Source: Mytilus californianus
Taxonomy: Eukaryota; Mollusca; Bivalvia; Mytilida; Mytilidae
Reading direction: 5' to 3'
DNA: 64,000 bases
NCBI RefSeq assembly: GCF_021869535.1
Contig: NW_026262701.1
Location: 6,711,501 to 6,775,500, forward strand
Shown here: in pieces, positions 1-10,737 of the stretch
How positions within the stretch are numbered: the first letter of the stretch is position 1
Layout of the letters: every line of letters begins with the position of its first letter
Notes under the pieces: generated by a model
Seen by the model: the letters and a program-made list of their open reading frames with translations, nothing else
Database searches by the model: none
Told to the model about the DNA's origin: nothing
Translations under genes and position numbers: made by a program

Positions 1-382
1 CAAATTATGAAGTATTATAACAGACTCCATGATAGACAAACTGGTGAAAATAGTCTGCCTTCGGATCATTCAAATTATGTATTGATTAACATGTGGATAT
101 CAAATCTTTGGAAGAAGTTATAAATTCAGTTAAAAGGTTATATGAAATGGGCATGAAAAATGGAAAATAAATCTTTAACGATAGCTTTTTCTGAACTTTT
201 GATATATATGTATACCCGTTTTGTTAGAATATACTTTTTCACTGTTTTGGTCTTTTGGAAAATGTTGTTTGTGCTGTATTTAGACCCCTTTACCAAGAAA
301 TTTGTTTTGCATGCACACGTATAAAAATTGCGGTTTTTATCCAACGCAATCATAGGTTTGAACGTTGTTTTCAATTTAGTAG
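1..382. other. AT-rich stretch, no gene recognised
   Basis: No coding region, RNA gene or repeat recognised. Short open frames here have no recognisable motif and AT-rich composition. Confidence 0.5.
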
Positions 383-722
383 ATATAAAAAGATGTGGTA
401 TGAGTGCCAATGAGACAACTCTCCATCCAAGTCACAATTTATAAAAGTAAACCATTATAGGTCAAAGTACGGTCTTCAACACGGGGCCTTGGCTCACACC
501 GAACAGCAAGCTATAAAGGGCCCCAAAAATTACTAGTGTTAAACCATTCAAACGGGAAAACCAACGTTCTAATCTATATAAGAAACACTTATGAACCACA
601 TCAACAAACGACAACTACTGAACATCAGATTCCTGACTTAGGACAGGTGCAAACAGTTGCAGCGGGTTTAAACGTTTTAATGGTACCAAACATTCACCCT
701 TATCTGAAACAATAGTGTAACA
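383..722 (-). mobile_element. 5'-truncated retroelement 3' tail (family H1)
   Basis: Antisense copy of a dispersed tail whose plus-strand hallmark is GATGTGGTATGAGTGCC followed by ATGAGACAACTCTCC. A near-identical inverted copy lies at 33736-34046, and related tails occur at 5095, 5640, 29274, 29474 and 36715. The related H2 tail at 6476-7000 directly follows an RT-coding remnant on the minus strand, so I read the H sequences as 3' ends of RT retroelements left by 5' truncation. The family is common in Mytilus sequence (knowledge); the link to the RT is inference. Confidence 0.65.
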
Positions 723-1722
723 TTGTATTTATAATACCCCGTTCTAGATAGTCAAATCTGACCCCTTCCAATGCAAGGCGAAAAAAACATAACCCCATTT
801 CAGACAATTTAGCTGAAAATCCAACCCCGTTTGTCGGAACATACCCGGTATCATATATATAGCGAGTATCCCCCGGGTAGATGTAGAATGGCCATTGGGG
901 AAGTGTCACACAAAACAACCATTTCATGTATAGATTTACTTACCGCTTTGGTTGTTTAAAAAAGGTGTCCAAGTCACCCATCGGATGGGCGAATCAGTAT
1001 AAAAGAAATCAGAGTATGTGTTTAATTAATGAATATGATAAATTGCCATATTCAATACAATATAAGCAGATAACGATATTTTTTTTTTTTTTTTTGAAAA
1101 GGGGGGGCGTACGCCCATTACGCCCTTACCTGGACCCGCCCCTGTGCACGCAAAAAACATTGTTATGGTCTTGGTGTCTTTTCTTCATATATATGCATAG
1201 TTTTTAGAACTAAAATCTTTTATATTCACACAGAAAAGAAAAAAAAATATCATACTACTTAATATCAGGCACGGTTGCATTTGTCGACCTTTTATTTAGT
1301 TAAAAATGCAACGAAAAAAAAAAAAAACAGCAAACAACTGCAGTCTGGAATTGAAAATATTGCAGAGTTTATGAACATCCACTTGGTCCGTTAACATTAC
1401 CTTACTTATTAGTTTTAGATAAATAATGCAGCTATGAAGAACAATTTTTATGTCTCTACTTCAGTTTTAATCTGACTTAGATTGAATGATCAGGTCATAT
1501 GTAATTTTGGACACCTTCCAATCTTTTTTACCTGTCCGGGTGTATTTCAAACATATGTGTATGTGTAAAAGTGAATACGGTCAGCACTTGTCAATCATAT
1601 CCAACTACATTTTATTAACTTGATGTAACAAATTCAACAGACAAGTTAAATATATTATTATTTGTAATGTCTGACGAAGAAGTAAAAAATAAGGAATTTC
1701 AGCTTTCAGTTAACTTTTCATC
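723..1722. other. No gene recognised; includes T-run/G-run junction
   Basis: AT-rich DNA. At 1078-1142 a T-run runs into GAAAAGGGGGGGCG and then CGCCCCTG-type sequence, resembling the end of a small 'CAGGGGCGG' element (compare 53514-53651). No supported coding sequence. Confidence 0.45.
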
Positions 1723-1872
1723 ATTATAGGATTAAACGCCTTTTAAAAGGAATTTATTGGTGTATAAACTCGACCAATTCACTCACAAACAAATAAAAGA
1801 TATGTTTGTGAGTGACTTAGTCCAGTTTATACACCAATAAATTCCTTTAAAAAAGCGTTTAATCCTTATAAT
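1723..1872. repeat. Long foldback palindrome
   Basis: Left arm about 1723-1790 and right arm 1804-1872 are near-perfect reverse complements, with a 13-base A-rich loop (1791-1803). Both arms contain the complementary pair TTGGTGTATAAACT / AGTTTATACACCAA, and mismatches are few. It could be a foldback or snap-back MITE, or a hairpin-forming relic. No coding content. Confidence 0.85.
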
Positions 1873-3290
1873 TCTTTAAATTAGAGACAAGGAATTTATT
1901 TAACCACACTCATCACCTCTTTCACACGTAAATTGTATAATTATGTCATTGAATTAGCCTGGCGCATGAGTATATTTATTTGTTAAAGCAAAAGTATGTA
2001 CTCCATGAAATTTGTTATCTGATAAAAAATAAACTACAAAAAATCATAATATCATTCAAATGAATGTTTTGTGTTTATTATTTAATTTAACGATTAACGC
2101 GAAGTGAAAATAAATATTTTAAACGTCGAGCCGGATTGTGTTATTATCGTCGCCATCTTGTTTACATTGGTTACAAAAAGAAGTTCGGTCAACGTCGTCT
2201 ATCGAAAAATAAACAACGTCAAGAACAACTACCGGAAGTCCTCTCGGTCAATCATATCAACGTATTCCCTATAATATGCAAATCATATAATTATTTTGGC
2301 ATATCAAACACACCTACAACATGCAGCTTATTATTATCACTAAATTTTAAATTTAGATTGAAAACTTATTTTTAAACTGACTTGTAAAACTAGTTTTACA
2401 ATGTTTATATTCTGTCACTTAATTCTGATTGGTTCTCTGCTTAACTATTGACACCACCCAAAGGCTGGATGTGCCTTACCTAATAATGAATTCATGGTTG
2501 AGCTAGCAACTTGAAGGAAGCTAACCAAAGATTCTACCTTTAGCTACACACTCGTTGAAATCGGCTGTAATATGTATATAAAATCTACGATGACTATCTA
2601 AAATGTCTCTGTGGAGATTTCGGCACGCACGCGGATATTGCCTAATCCAACGAGAATCACAGATAGCTTATCTTGACTTGAAAATTATCCAAACCATCAA
2701 AATGGAAGTTATTCGGTAATCTTACACGGCCGTGAAAGTACTATATAAAACTTGTACGGAGTCGGAGGGCCATATGGCTTTCTATACAATTGTCTCTAAT
2801 ATCTTCATATAATGGGCAAAATAAGAGTCCATGTTGTTCGTCCTCAAAGGAATCCGGATAGCAAAAACAATTTCTTTCTAGCACTCGCAAATTCCGATAT
2901 ATCTATCAGGCTTCGATACTGTCGGACGGAAGAATTCCAGGGATGAGCATGTACAATGTCTACTCCGGTACAATACCATCTGTTTGGGTTTGCTTCAACC
3001 AACTGAAAAAGCTGCGATACCATCCGATTTAGACATAGCTCCATAATTAATCTCCTACAACTTTAGAGATGATCCATTTATACCAGTATACATAAGTAAC
3101 TTAAGCACTAGATCAATCACCATTTTACCAAACGTCAACCTCAACCAGTATCAGTTGAAACGCCAGATATCAACAGGCGTAGTACTCTTCCAACAGATCT
3201 ACTATATTTATAATCAGCAGTAAGAACAGGAAAAGCAACTACTTCGTCAGTTTCTAGATGTCTGCACTAGTTTAGTCATCTATCTTTGTC
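1873..3290. other. No gene recognised
   Basis: About 1.4 kb without a recognisable family. It holds short open frames on both strands with no domain motif, and a small palindrome TAAAACTAGTTTTA near 2385. Composition at 2430-3060 is slightly less AT-rich, and the segment could be an unrecognised degenerate repeat. Confidence 0.4.
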
Positions 3291-3292
3291 AT

Positions 3293-3918
3293 GTTAAAAA
3301 ACTCATCAAAGATACCAGGCTTATAAGTTTGTACGCCAGACGCGCGTTTCGTCTACAAAAAGACTCATCAGTGACGCTCGAATATTTAAAACAGAAAAAG
3401 GCCAAATAAAGACCGAAGTTGAAAATTATTTTGGATAAACAAAAATGCGAAAGGTTTTGCCTAATACAGCTAAGGTCGTCTATTCCTGGGGTAGAAACTC
3501 TTTAGTATTTCTAACGATATAAAGCCTTGTAAACAGTTAATTTATAGATATGACCATATCAATCATTTCAACACAGAAGTGCTGACTATTGGGCCTGTGA
3601 TACCCTCGGGAATAAACCTCTACCAGCAGTGGTATCGACCCACTGGTTGTAAAAAAAACTCATCAAAGATGGAATAAACCTCTACCAGCAGTGGTATCGA
3701 CCCACTGGTTGTAAAAAAAACTCATCAAAGATGGAATAAACCTCTACCAGCAGTGGTATCGACCCACTGGTTGTAAAAAAAACTCATCAAAGATGGAATA
3801 AACCTCTACCAGCAGTGGTATCGACCCACTGGTTGTAAAAAAAAACTCATCAAAGATGGAATAAACCTCTACCAGCAGTGGTATCGACCCACTGGTTGTA
3901 AAAAACCTCATCAAAGAT
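3293..3918 (-). repeat. Dispersed mussel repeat (family J) with amplified end
   Basis: Begins with CTCATCAAAGATACCAGG followed by a TACGCCAGACGCGCGTTTCG segment. It ends in an AATAAACCTCTACCAGCAG module, which is expanded into a tandem array at 3609-3918. Partial copies occur at 39033-39100 (opposite orientation, GCGCATCTGGCGTAC) and, degenerate, at 48725-48830. I recognise the family as frequent in Mytilus genomic and transcript sequence; no coding capacity is seen. Confidence 0.7.
3609..3918. repeat. Tandem repeat, 5 units of about 62 bp
   Basis: Units start at 3609, 3671, 3733, 3795 and 3858. Each runs from GGAATAAACCTC to CTCATCAAAGAT and differs only in A-run length or one or two bases. 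It is an in-place amplification of the end module of the surrounding dispersed repeat. A 65-residue open frame on the minus strand is a by-product of the repetition. Confidence 0.95.
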
Positions 3919-4084
3919 GCAATGCTAAAAAATGTATGCAAGGTACGTGTTTCATCTACAAAAGCGCAAAATACAGTTTATAATTAAAGGATGGTAGGTT
4001 ATTTCAGCAAAGACATCGACACATCACATCTGCAATCATATAGACAATTAAACAACCAGATGTATTGCAATTCCAATGCGTTAT

Positions 4085-4440
4085 CAAGGTACGAAAAAAT
4101 ACACTCTGTGCAAACAGTTATTATACCGCTCTTGACATGAAGTCTGGTTATCACCAAGGAGACTCAAAGCATCGCACAAGCAGATATCGGTATACCGTTC
4201 TTGACATGAAGTCTGGATATCACCAAGGAGACTCAAAGCATCGCACAAGCAGATATCGGCACTTGTAAGTTGAACTCTTAAGATTCTACGAGTTCAACCG
4301 ACTTCCATTTGAACATTGTCAACAGCCTAGCAACCGAGATCGTCTGATTTATATACTATGATAAAAAACGAAACCTCGCAACAAAATGTACTATTAAATC
4401 TTCAGAGAAACGCCTTTCACATAAAGATAAATTTATCTAA
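4085..4440 (+). mobile_element. Ty3/gypsy-type reverse transcriptase remnant
   Basis: The translation contains ALDMKSGYHQ, the hallmark RT motif of Ty3/gypsy pol (usually T-L-D-L-K-S-G-Y-H-Q), followed by D-S-K-H-R-T. After a short disrupted stretch with a stop comes FYEFNRLPFEHC, matching the conserved F-Y-E-F-N-R-L-P-F-G-L-C segment. A 69-bp block (4131-4199) is repeated once in tandem (4200-4268). Being 23 codons long, the duplication keeps frame, so LDMKSGYHQ occurs twice. No protease, integrase, LTR or complete RT is visible; this is a dead fragment. Family assignment rests on the two motifs in correct order and spacing. Confidence 0.8.
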
Positions 4441-4496
4441 CCAATTGGGGTGCCCATTATCTGAGCAGAACACTCCAATTATAACGATCAAAACTA

Positions 4497-4831
4497 TATG
4501 ACAAACATACATCTTTATTTCCGTTTATAAAATTGAGAATGGAAATGGGGAATATGTCAAGGAGACAACAACCCGATCAAAGAGCAGACAACAGCCGAAG
4601 GTCACCAATGGGTCTTCAACACAGCGAGAAAATCCCGCACCCGGGGGTGGTCCTCAGCTGGCCCCTAAATAAAATTGTGTGCTAGTTCCGTGAAAATGGA
4701 CGTCACACTAAACTCCAAAACATATAAATGAACTAAATTAAAAAAACACACAAGACTAACAAAGGCCAGAGGCTCCTGACGGGACAGGCGCAAAAATGCG
4801 GCGGGGTAAAACATGTTTTGTGAGATTTACA
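4497..4831 (-). mobile_element. Retroelement 3' tail (family H2), truncated
   Basis: Nearly identical to 6476-6800. Both share ATAAAATTGAGAATGGAAAT at the outer end and the GCAAAAATGCGGCGGGG segment. At 6476 the same sequence continues into an RT-coding remnant; here it stops at about 4831, consistent with 5' truncation during target-primed insertion. Confidence 0.75.
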
Positions 4832-5094
4832 TATATAGTACATATACAGTAGATACAAACAATTAATGAAACAAAGATGAAATATTCAACTTAGGAATAG
4901 TATGGTCAATTTATGTCCAAGATTCAACGTACTACATGTGTAATACGAAAAAGTAAATAAAAGACAGTTTTAATTGTTTAAGTCCTGTTCAAGTGTGTTT
5001 TTGGAGGCAGCATTGATCAAGGAAAGGCAAACGTTTGGTTGGAATTGGTTTGGTTGATTGCTTGGCTGTAGAAGATACCAGGGAACCGTGCTTA

Positions 5095-5275
5095 AAGAGT
5101 CATGTAATGTAAAAATAAGAAGACCTATGATTGCCAATGAGACAACTATCCTCCCGAGACCAAATAGCGTAGATGTAAGCAACTAGATGTCACCGTGTCG
5201 CCTTCAACAATACCAGGGCAAACCCCATACCATATAGTAAGCTATAAAGGTACGATTCTGTCCGTTTCAAGCTAG
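5095..5275 (-). mobile_element. Retroelement 3' tail fragment (H1-like)
   Basis: Contains CTATGATTGCCAATGAGAC and the GCCTTCAACAAT and AGCTATAAAGG landmarks of the H1 tail in the correct order. It is diverged and short. Confidence 0.6.
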
Positions 5276-5639
5276 CAAAACTAGCAATTTGGGTGATAAA
5301 AAAGGCATTAATTGGTTGCTTAGCTGGAGAACACACTAGGAGACGGTGCTTAAGAATCGGATGAATATGATTCTCTCATGTCTATTGCATCCAAGCAAGC
5401 AGTTCAGATAATTCAAAAGGGTATTTAGAAACATATTATTGAATTATACAAAGAAACAGACATTTTTACCAAATTTGTTGAGCAAAACCAAACAAATCCT
5501 TGGCAATACTAAAGTTTGTAATTAAATAATCTACCTGTGTATGAATAAAGTTACTCTCTCACATGTTATCAACCAAAAGAACTTTTCAGGAAGACCCATG
5601 ATTGATACAAAAATCCAATAAAAAATATACTACTAGTAT

Positions 5640-6310
5640 ATAGAAATAAGGAGATGTGTTATGATTGTCAATGAGACAAATATCCACCAAATGACGGGGG
5701 TATAAGCATCGTCACCATATTCTATTTCCAGCTATACACGGCCCGGAACATGAAAATGTGAAACAATTCAAATGAAAATACTAACGGCCTAGTTTATAAT
5801 AAAACGATTCACGAAAAACACATATGGCAGACGACCACTGAACTACAGGCTCCTGCCGACTTGGGACATGCACATGAATGTGGCGGGTTTAAACATTTTT
5901 GTGAGAGCTCAACCCTCCCCTAAACCGGGATAGTGGCGTAACAGCTACATAAAAACAAAATGTAAAAATCAGTTGCAAATGACTCAACTCAATAAATCGT
6001 TGATCTTCGCTAGGCAAGGGTTACGATCCGACCTGCTCCTCTATATGCAAAGAGGAGCGGGTCAGATAGTAACGCTTGGCTAGCGAAGATGAGCGGTTCA
6101 GATCGTAACCCTTGGCAAGCGAAGAAGTAGATCGGTACGACGCTCAAATAAAACAACTAAAATTTAAAAAAAAATTGACACAAAGCAACGATATAAGAGT
6201 ACTCGCAGTTACTGAGAGCTAGTTCAAAGTCAATTACAACTAATAAATAAATCTTGCTATCCCAAACTAAAGTAATGATTAGGACATCATAAACATTCTG
6301 AGAAACGCAT
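5640..6310 (-). mobile_element. Retroelement 3' tail (H1-like) interrupted by a foldback
   Basis: H1 landmarks run in order: GAGATGTGTTATGATTG, AACGGCCTAG, GGCTCCTG, GGGATAGTGGCGTAACAG. After a foldback element (6003-6126), the tail continues with GAGTACTCGCAGTTACTGA. The same order is found in the longer copy at 29474-30060. Confidence 0.65.
6003..6126. repeat. Foldback element with a third arm copy
   Basis: Arms 6003-6042 and 6051-6090 are inverted copies of a 40-bp motif (ATCTTCGCTAGGCAAGGG... / ...CTTGGCTAGCGAAGAT) around an 8-base loop. A third copy follows directly at 6091-6126 in the second arm's orientation. Arm mismatches are few. Confidence 0.85.
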
Positions 6311-6475
6311 GACCTACAGTCATGAGTACTCATAACTGTACATTTATAGCAATGCATATTTAGTTAGGTTTTATTTTTTTCAAAAACAAAATCAATCTTA
6401 CCGATAAAAACAATATCTACAGACTTTTCTTCGGTGCTAAATTGATAACCTTTTGAATAAGTGTATTCAAAAGCA

Positions 6476-8683
6476 ATGATAAAATTGAGAATGGAAATGG
6501 GGAATATGTCAAAGAGACAACACCCGACCAAAGAGCAGATAACAGCCGAAGGCCACCAATGGGTCTTCAACGCAGCGAGAAAATCCCGCACCCGGAGGTG
6601 GTCCTCAGCTGGCTCCTAAATAAAATTGTGTACTAGTACAGTTAAAATGGACATGACACTAGACTCCAAAACATATAAATGAACCAAAATTAAACAAAAC
6701 ATACAAGACTAACAAAGGCCAGAGGCTCCTGACTTGGGACAGGCGCAAAAATGCGGCGGGGTTAAACATGTTTTGTGAGATCTCAACCCTCCCCATATAC
6801 CCCTAGCCAATGTAGAATAAAGAAACACATAGCAATACGCACAGTAAAACTCAGTTTAAAAGAAGCCCGAGTCCGATGTCAGAAAAGGTAACAAAAGAAG
6901 CTAACCAAAATGACAATGATACATAAATTAACAAAGGACTACTAGCAGTTACTGACATGCCAGCTCCAGACCTCAATTAAACTGATTGAAAGATTATATA
7001 AGTCTTCATCATATGAAAATCAAGTACAATCCCTCCCGTTAGGGGTTTAGTATCATACCATCATAAAATATATGAGAAGAACATAACCCGTATCATGCCA
7101 ACAACTTGTTTCAGAATAAATGTGTTTATTTCCGATGCAAAGACCCTATGAGTGAATCAATATTAATACCAAAATATGCAATCCTAAATGACCTGACAAC
7201 AGTATCGTAACTATATCCCTTCCGAATAGGTCTGTTTAAAGGTTTGGTTAGCTTTTGAGGTGAATGCCAACATTTTTGTGCTTTGTAAAGAATATTACCA
7301 TAAAAGATTGGATGTGAAATACCTGAACGTATAAGATGTCTGCATGTTGATTTATATTTACGAATGATGTCCTTGTACCGATGATAAAATTTAGTAAATG
7401 TTTTGACTAGTTTGTGATATCAAAAAACCTGGTGTAATAATTTTTCAGTAATACAGAGATTTCTTTCGTTGAAATCAAATACGTTGTTACATACACGAGC
7501 GAATCGAACAAGTTGAGATATATAAACACCATAAGATGGTGACAAGGGAACGTCACCATCTAAAATGGATAATTAACAATAGGAAATGAAAAATCATCTC
7601 TTTTATCATAAATTTTGGTATTACGCTTCCCGTTAAAGATATAGATATCAAGATCCAGGAAAGGGCAGTGTTCATTGTTAGTATTCGTTTATATGGACCG
7701 TATTTAAATTTACGGGCTCATTAAACAACACCACCACAAACATTATGATGTAATATGAATTCTACAGGTGCAACCAAACTTCCCAAATGAATTCTATGAA
7801 AGAATTAAGTAAAAGTTTTAATCAATTTGTGATACCGAAATCCCTAACTTAATAATTTACCGGTTATACATAAATTACGTTCATTGAAATCTAAAACACC
7901 ACTACAGACATGAGCAAAGCAAAAAGTTGTGACAAATACACACCGGAAGAAGGGACCAAAGGAACATAACCGTCCAATATGGGGAAATTAACAATAGGGA
8001 ACGAAATCGTCACTTGTGTAGTAAGTTCTGGTAAACAGTTTCCCATGTGAAACTGGAATGTGCATATCTACAAAAAGACTATGATTGCTGTCAGTATTGA
8101 TTTATTTAAGGAGTTTTCGTGGGTAAAATTTACGCAGAAATGTTCGAAAATTCTTGACAGTTTAAAGCAACAGTATCATCTATGTTACTTATCAATTAAA
8201 TGTAATTTAGTCGGATCTTTACTGAGTTTAGCCAAAAACTGATTTGTAACGATACAAAAACAAGTCCGCTATTAAGGGTCACAGTTGGTGCCCATGGGAA
8301 TGCCTCAGTTAACCTGTCGATAAACTTTGTTGCATATAGGTACAAAGATGTTGTCAAGGAGGCAGTTTACAGCTTTGATCATCTCACCACAGTTCCAGTA
8401 AGTATATCTAGAATATTTTCCTTTTCCATTATAGAAGAAAGCTGTATATGAGTTGCAGCAATAAATCTGCGATCAGATTTGTCACAAAAGGATCAGTTAA
8501 TTATATAAGAGATCCTTTGAATGATAATATTGTGTGAAAGTATAGTGTACAGCTAGAGTCGAAAGGTCATAACTGTGAATCGAATCACATCTTCGTCTAA
8601 AGAACTTGGCTACTGCTAATACAGGGTGTGAACGGATCATCCGAAAAACGTACTCCAGTAATTATTCCAAACTGGCATCCAAA
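6476..8683 (-). mobile_element. Degenerate RT retroelement with 3' UTR
   Basis: Read on the minus strand from about 8650 down, fragments of one RT family appear in order. These are YDLSTL (about 8590); a D-N-I-F-V block (about 8360) preceding GIPMGTNCDPLIADLFLYRY (about 8310-8250); an IDDTVALN block containing the catalytic Asp-Asp (codons at 8175-8180); and a stop-interrupted IVNFPILDG block (about 7960). A second, closely similar segment follows with CPFLDLDIY, TKIYDKRDDFSFPIVNYP and a V-Y-I-S-Q-L region (7690-7000). The reading frame is broken by many stops and shifts. Two partly overlapping C-terminal regions (7780-8060 and 7000-7690) suggest two copies or an internal duplication. Downstream, 7000-6476 is the H2 3' tail. 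The motif order is that of the RT family with FLDL...IYDKRDDFNF, which is common in bivalves and cnidarians; I cannot decide between Penelope-like and LINE placement. Confidence 0.8.
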
Positions 8684-8687
8684 TTAA

Positions 8688-9377
8688 AGGGGCATTAGCT
8701 GTCATATTCATGTTCACCGATTTGACTCAAATTCTCATATTTGATTTATAACATACTAAAACGTATATCCAAATTACAAAAAGTCTAAAATGAACAATTT
8801 ACAATGCATGGTTTAGATAATATGTATCAGCATTTAGTGTGTATTTTAGTCTAGACACCATCTAATTAACCATCGAGGTGATCTCCGAAGACTGACGACG
8901 GTCATATAACCCGATATAAACATAAATATAGATATAAATAGACAGCGAACTCGTGCATTTGGATTTTTCTAGGTCTGTTTGAGTTCATATTTATAGGTTA
9001 AAACTATATGCTAATCATCGTTTTTACCTGTATAAGAATGAGTGTTTGTGGATCGAATTGGTCAATCAAAAGGTTTAACCTTGTTTAACTTTTAATGTTG
9101 ACATTCGTTTCATTTTAATAATTGAACACGCCTAATTCATGCGTAACCCATTCTAGATAAGGGGTTAAATTGAAGGTCACATGAATAACGATTCAATGAG
9201 GTCGAATTAGTCACTTGCAAGTGAATAATTCATCAGCGATGTTTCTTAACGTATTTTAACAAAATTGAACCAAACTAGCTGCGAAAAGCGAATTATTATT
9301 TCACTATTTCACTTTCCTTAATGATTGAAAAAAAAATAATATTTATTTTTTTTATATATCTGGTAGCTAATGTCCCT
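8688..9377 (+). mobile_element. piggyBac-type MITE (family G), copy 1
   Basis: The left end AGGGGCATTAGCT follows TTAA (8684-8687). The right end AGCTAATGTCCCT is its inverse complement with one change, and the expected right TTAA is eroded to TTCG. The body matches the copies at 10974-11645 (inverted) and 45136-46703. There is no open frame of note, so it is non-autonomous. TTAA target use is characteristic of piggyBac elements. Confidence 0.85.
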
Positions 9378-10489
9378 TTCGTTTTTGACAATCCAAAAAT
9401 AATTAATTCCATTATTTTCATATGCATATACAAAAATTGATAACAAGTTCTTAGTTTGAAAGTCTGCATATAGGCCATTGTCATACATTGCAATAAAACT
9501 TTTTATGTGTTTTGGTTTTCACGTTTTCAAGTTTGTTTTAGTTAAGTTTTGTTTGTTTGTTTTGTTTGTTTGGTTCTTTCCTGTGTGAAACCGTTTATGG
9601 GACTGTATAAGTTTCTAATGAAAAGATATGATATAGTGTTCATTTTTCATTATGAAAAATTAACACTATATCGAAATTGTACTGGTTTCCTGTTCAGAGT
9701 TGTCGAAACTGTTTCTTTCTTACCTGAACTGTGTTTCAATGATTTATGAAAAAAGTAAATTAAGGAAGACATTAACTATTTTATAGTGTGGAAGTACACT
9801 TTGGAATAATTCGGTAGCTCTGAGGAACAACCATGACAGTTGTCATTCTTTTGTAAAGGTATATTTCTCAAATATCTAACGGATACCCACCCTGACTGGT
9901 TACGTTACATGTATATGCACAACAGGGCTTATTATGTATTTCCCACGTCATCACAACAATTTATAAAGATAACTTAGTTTTCAAAATTTGAGAATTTTGC
10001 TGTTAATTTACATGACTTAGATATAGCTGTTATTATTTAATTTTATCTGCAACCAAAACAAATATAGAGAAAAAATTGTATTACCAGTATAGCTTCTAAA
10101 GCCAGATAATCATAATATGACATACATTGTAAAAGATAATAGACATTCTCAGGTCAGGTAGATTCCAGTTTCCACTGATCAAATTGTTTTGATCCGTTTC
10201 CCTTTCCCTCTGTATTGATTTGATCAGATTGCAGTTCGCATTGTATTATTTCGTTCAGATTCTGGTTTTCACTGTATTGTTTCGGTCAGATTCCAGTTTG
10301 CATGGGGTTGATTCACCTTGAAAAGTGAGTCGTTTCCCCTTGACTTGTTTTGTATTTGAATCATATTTCTGTATTGTAGAATATATAATTACTGAAATGT
10401 GAGAATAAAACAGGAAATATTTTGATTTAAGATGCATTCAATGTTTTAAAAATAAAAAAAAAAACAGAAAAAGATGGTCACACGATACC
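9378..10489. other. No gene; small palindrome and short degenerate repeats
   Basis: Holds a 43-bp inverted repeat at 9630-9672 (arms of 21 bp, GATATAGTGTT / AACACTATATC). At about 10155-10310 a loose repetition of TCAGATTCCAGTTTGCA-like units is present. Otherwise AT-rich without recognisable genes. Confidence 0.5.
9630..9672. repeat. Short inverted repeat
   Basis: Two 21-bp arms, with one base between them, pair almost fully (left GATATAGTGTTCATTTTTCAT). It could form a hairpin; no terminator-type context in a eukaryote. Confidence 0.8.
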
Positions 10490-10690
10490 CACTCTTTTCT
10501 TGATTTACATCAACGACATCCTTGATGGTATAAGTGAGTCATCTTTAGCCCTATAGAGTCCAATGATGAACGCATCTTACTTCATAAAGACCTGACCAAT
10601 CTCATGCTTTAGAGCAAAACATGGCAAATGGAGTTTTGCATCAATAAATGTACCATCATGCAGTTTTCAAAATAAACTTGGAAGAGACTA
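10490..10690 (+). mobile_element. Non-LTR (jockey-like) RT fragment
   Basis: The translation gives LFLIYINDILDGI, the RVT_1 segment just before the catalytic A/F-x-D-D. A frameshift later it gives NDERILLHKDLTNLM and then SKTWQMEFCINKCTIMQFSK, the W-x-M-x-F-N-x-x-K-C block that follows it in LINE RTs. In-frame stops and the loss of the first catalytic residues show that it is inactive. The reading is firm from motif order; the clade is tentative. Confidence 0.8.
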
Positions 10691-10737
10691 TCTGAAAAAC
10701 TATGAAAGATGAGCAATTAGAAATTGTTCACCACCAT

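Noticed and set aside
2844-3044. 66-codon minus-strand frame MELCLNRMVSQLFQ
   Set aside because: No recognisable domain, no splice context and isolated; could be an old repeat.
3609-3918. The 62-bp array considered as a CRISPR-like array
   Set aside because: There are no unique spacers; the whole unit repeats, and the genome is clearly animal.
6364-6591. 75-codon minus-strand frame MRDFLAALKTHWWPS
   Set aside because: It lies in the non-coding 3' tail of the retroelement; the related tail copy at 4497 shows no selection on the frame.
9549-9749. 66-codon hydrophobic plus-strand frame
   Set aside because: It spans a palindrome in AT-rich DNA; no splice or start support.
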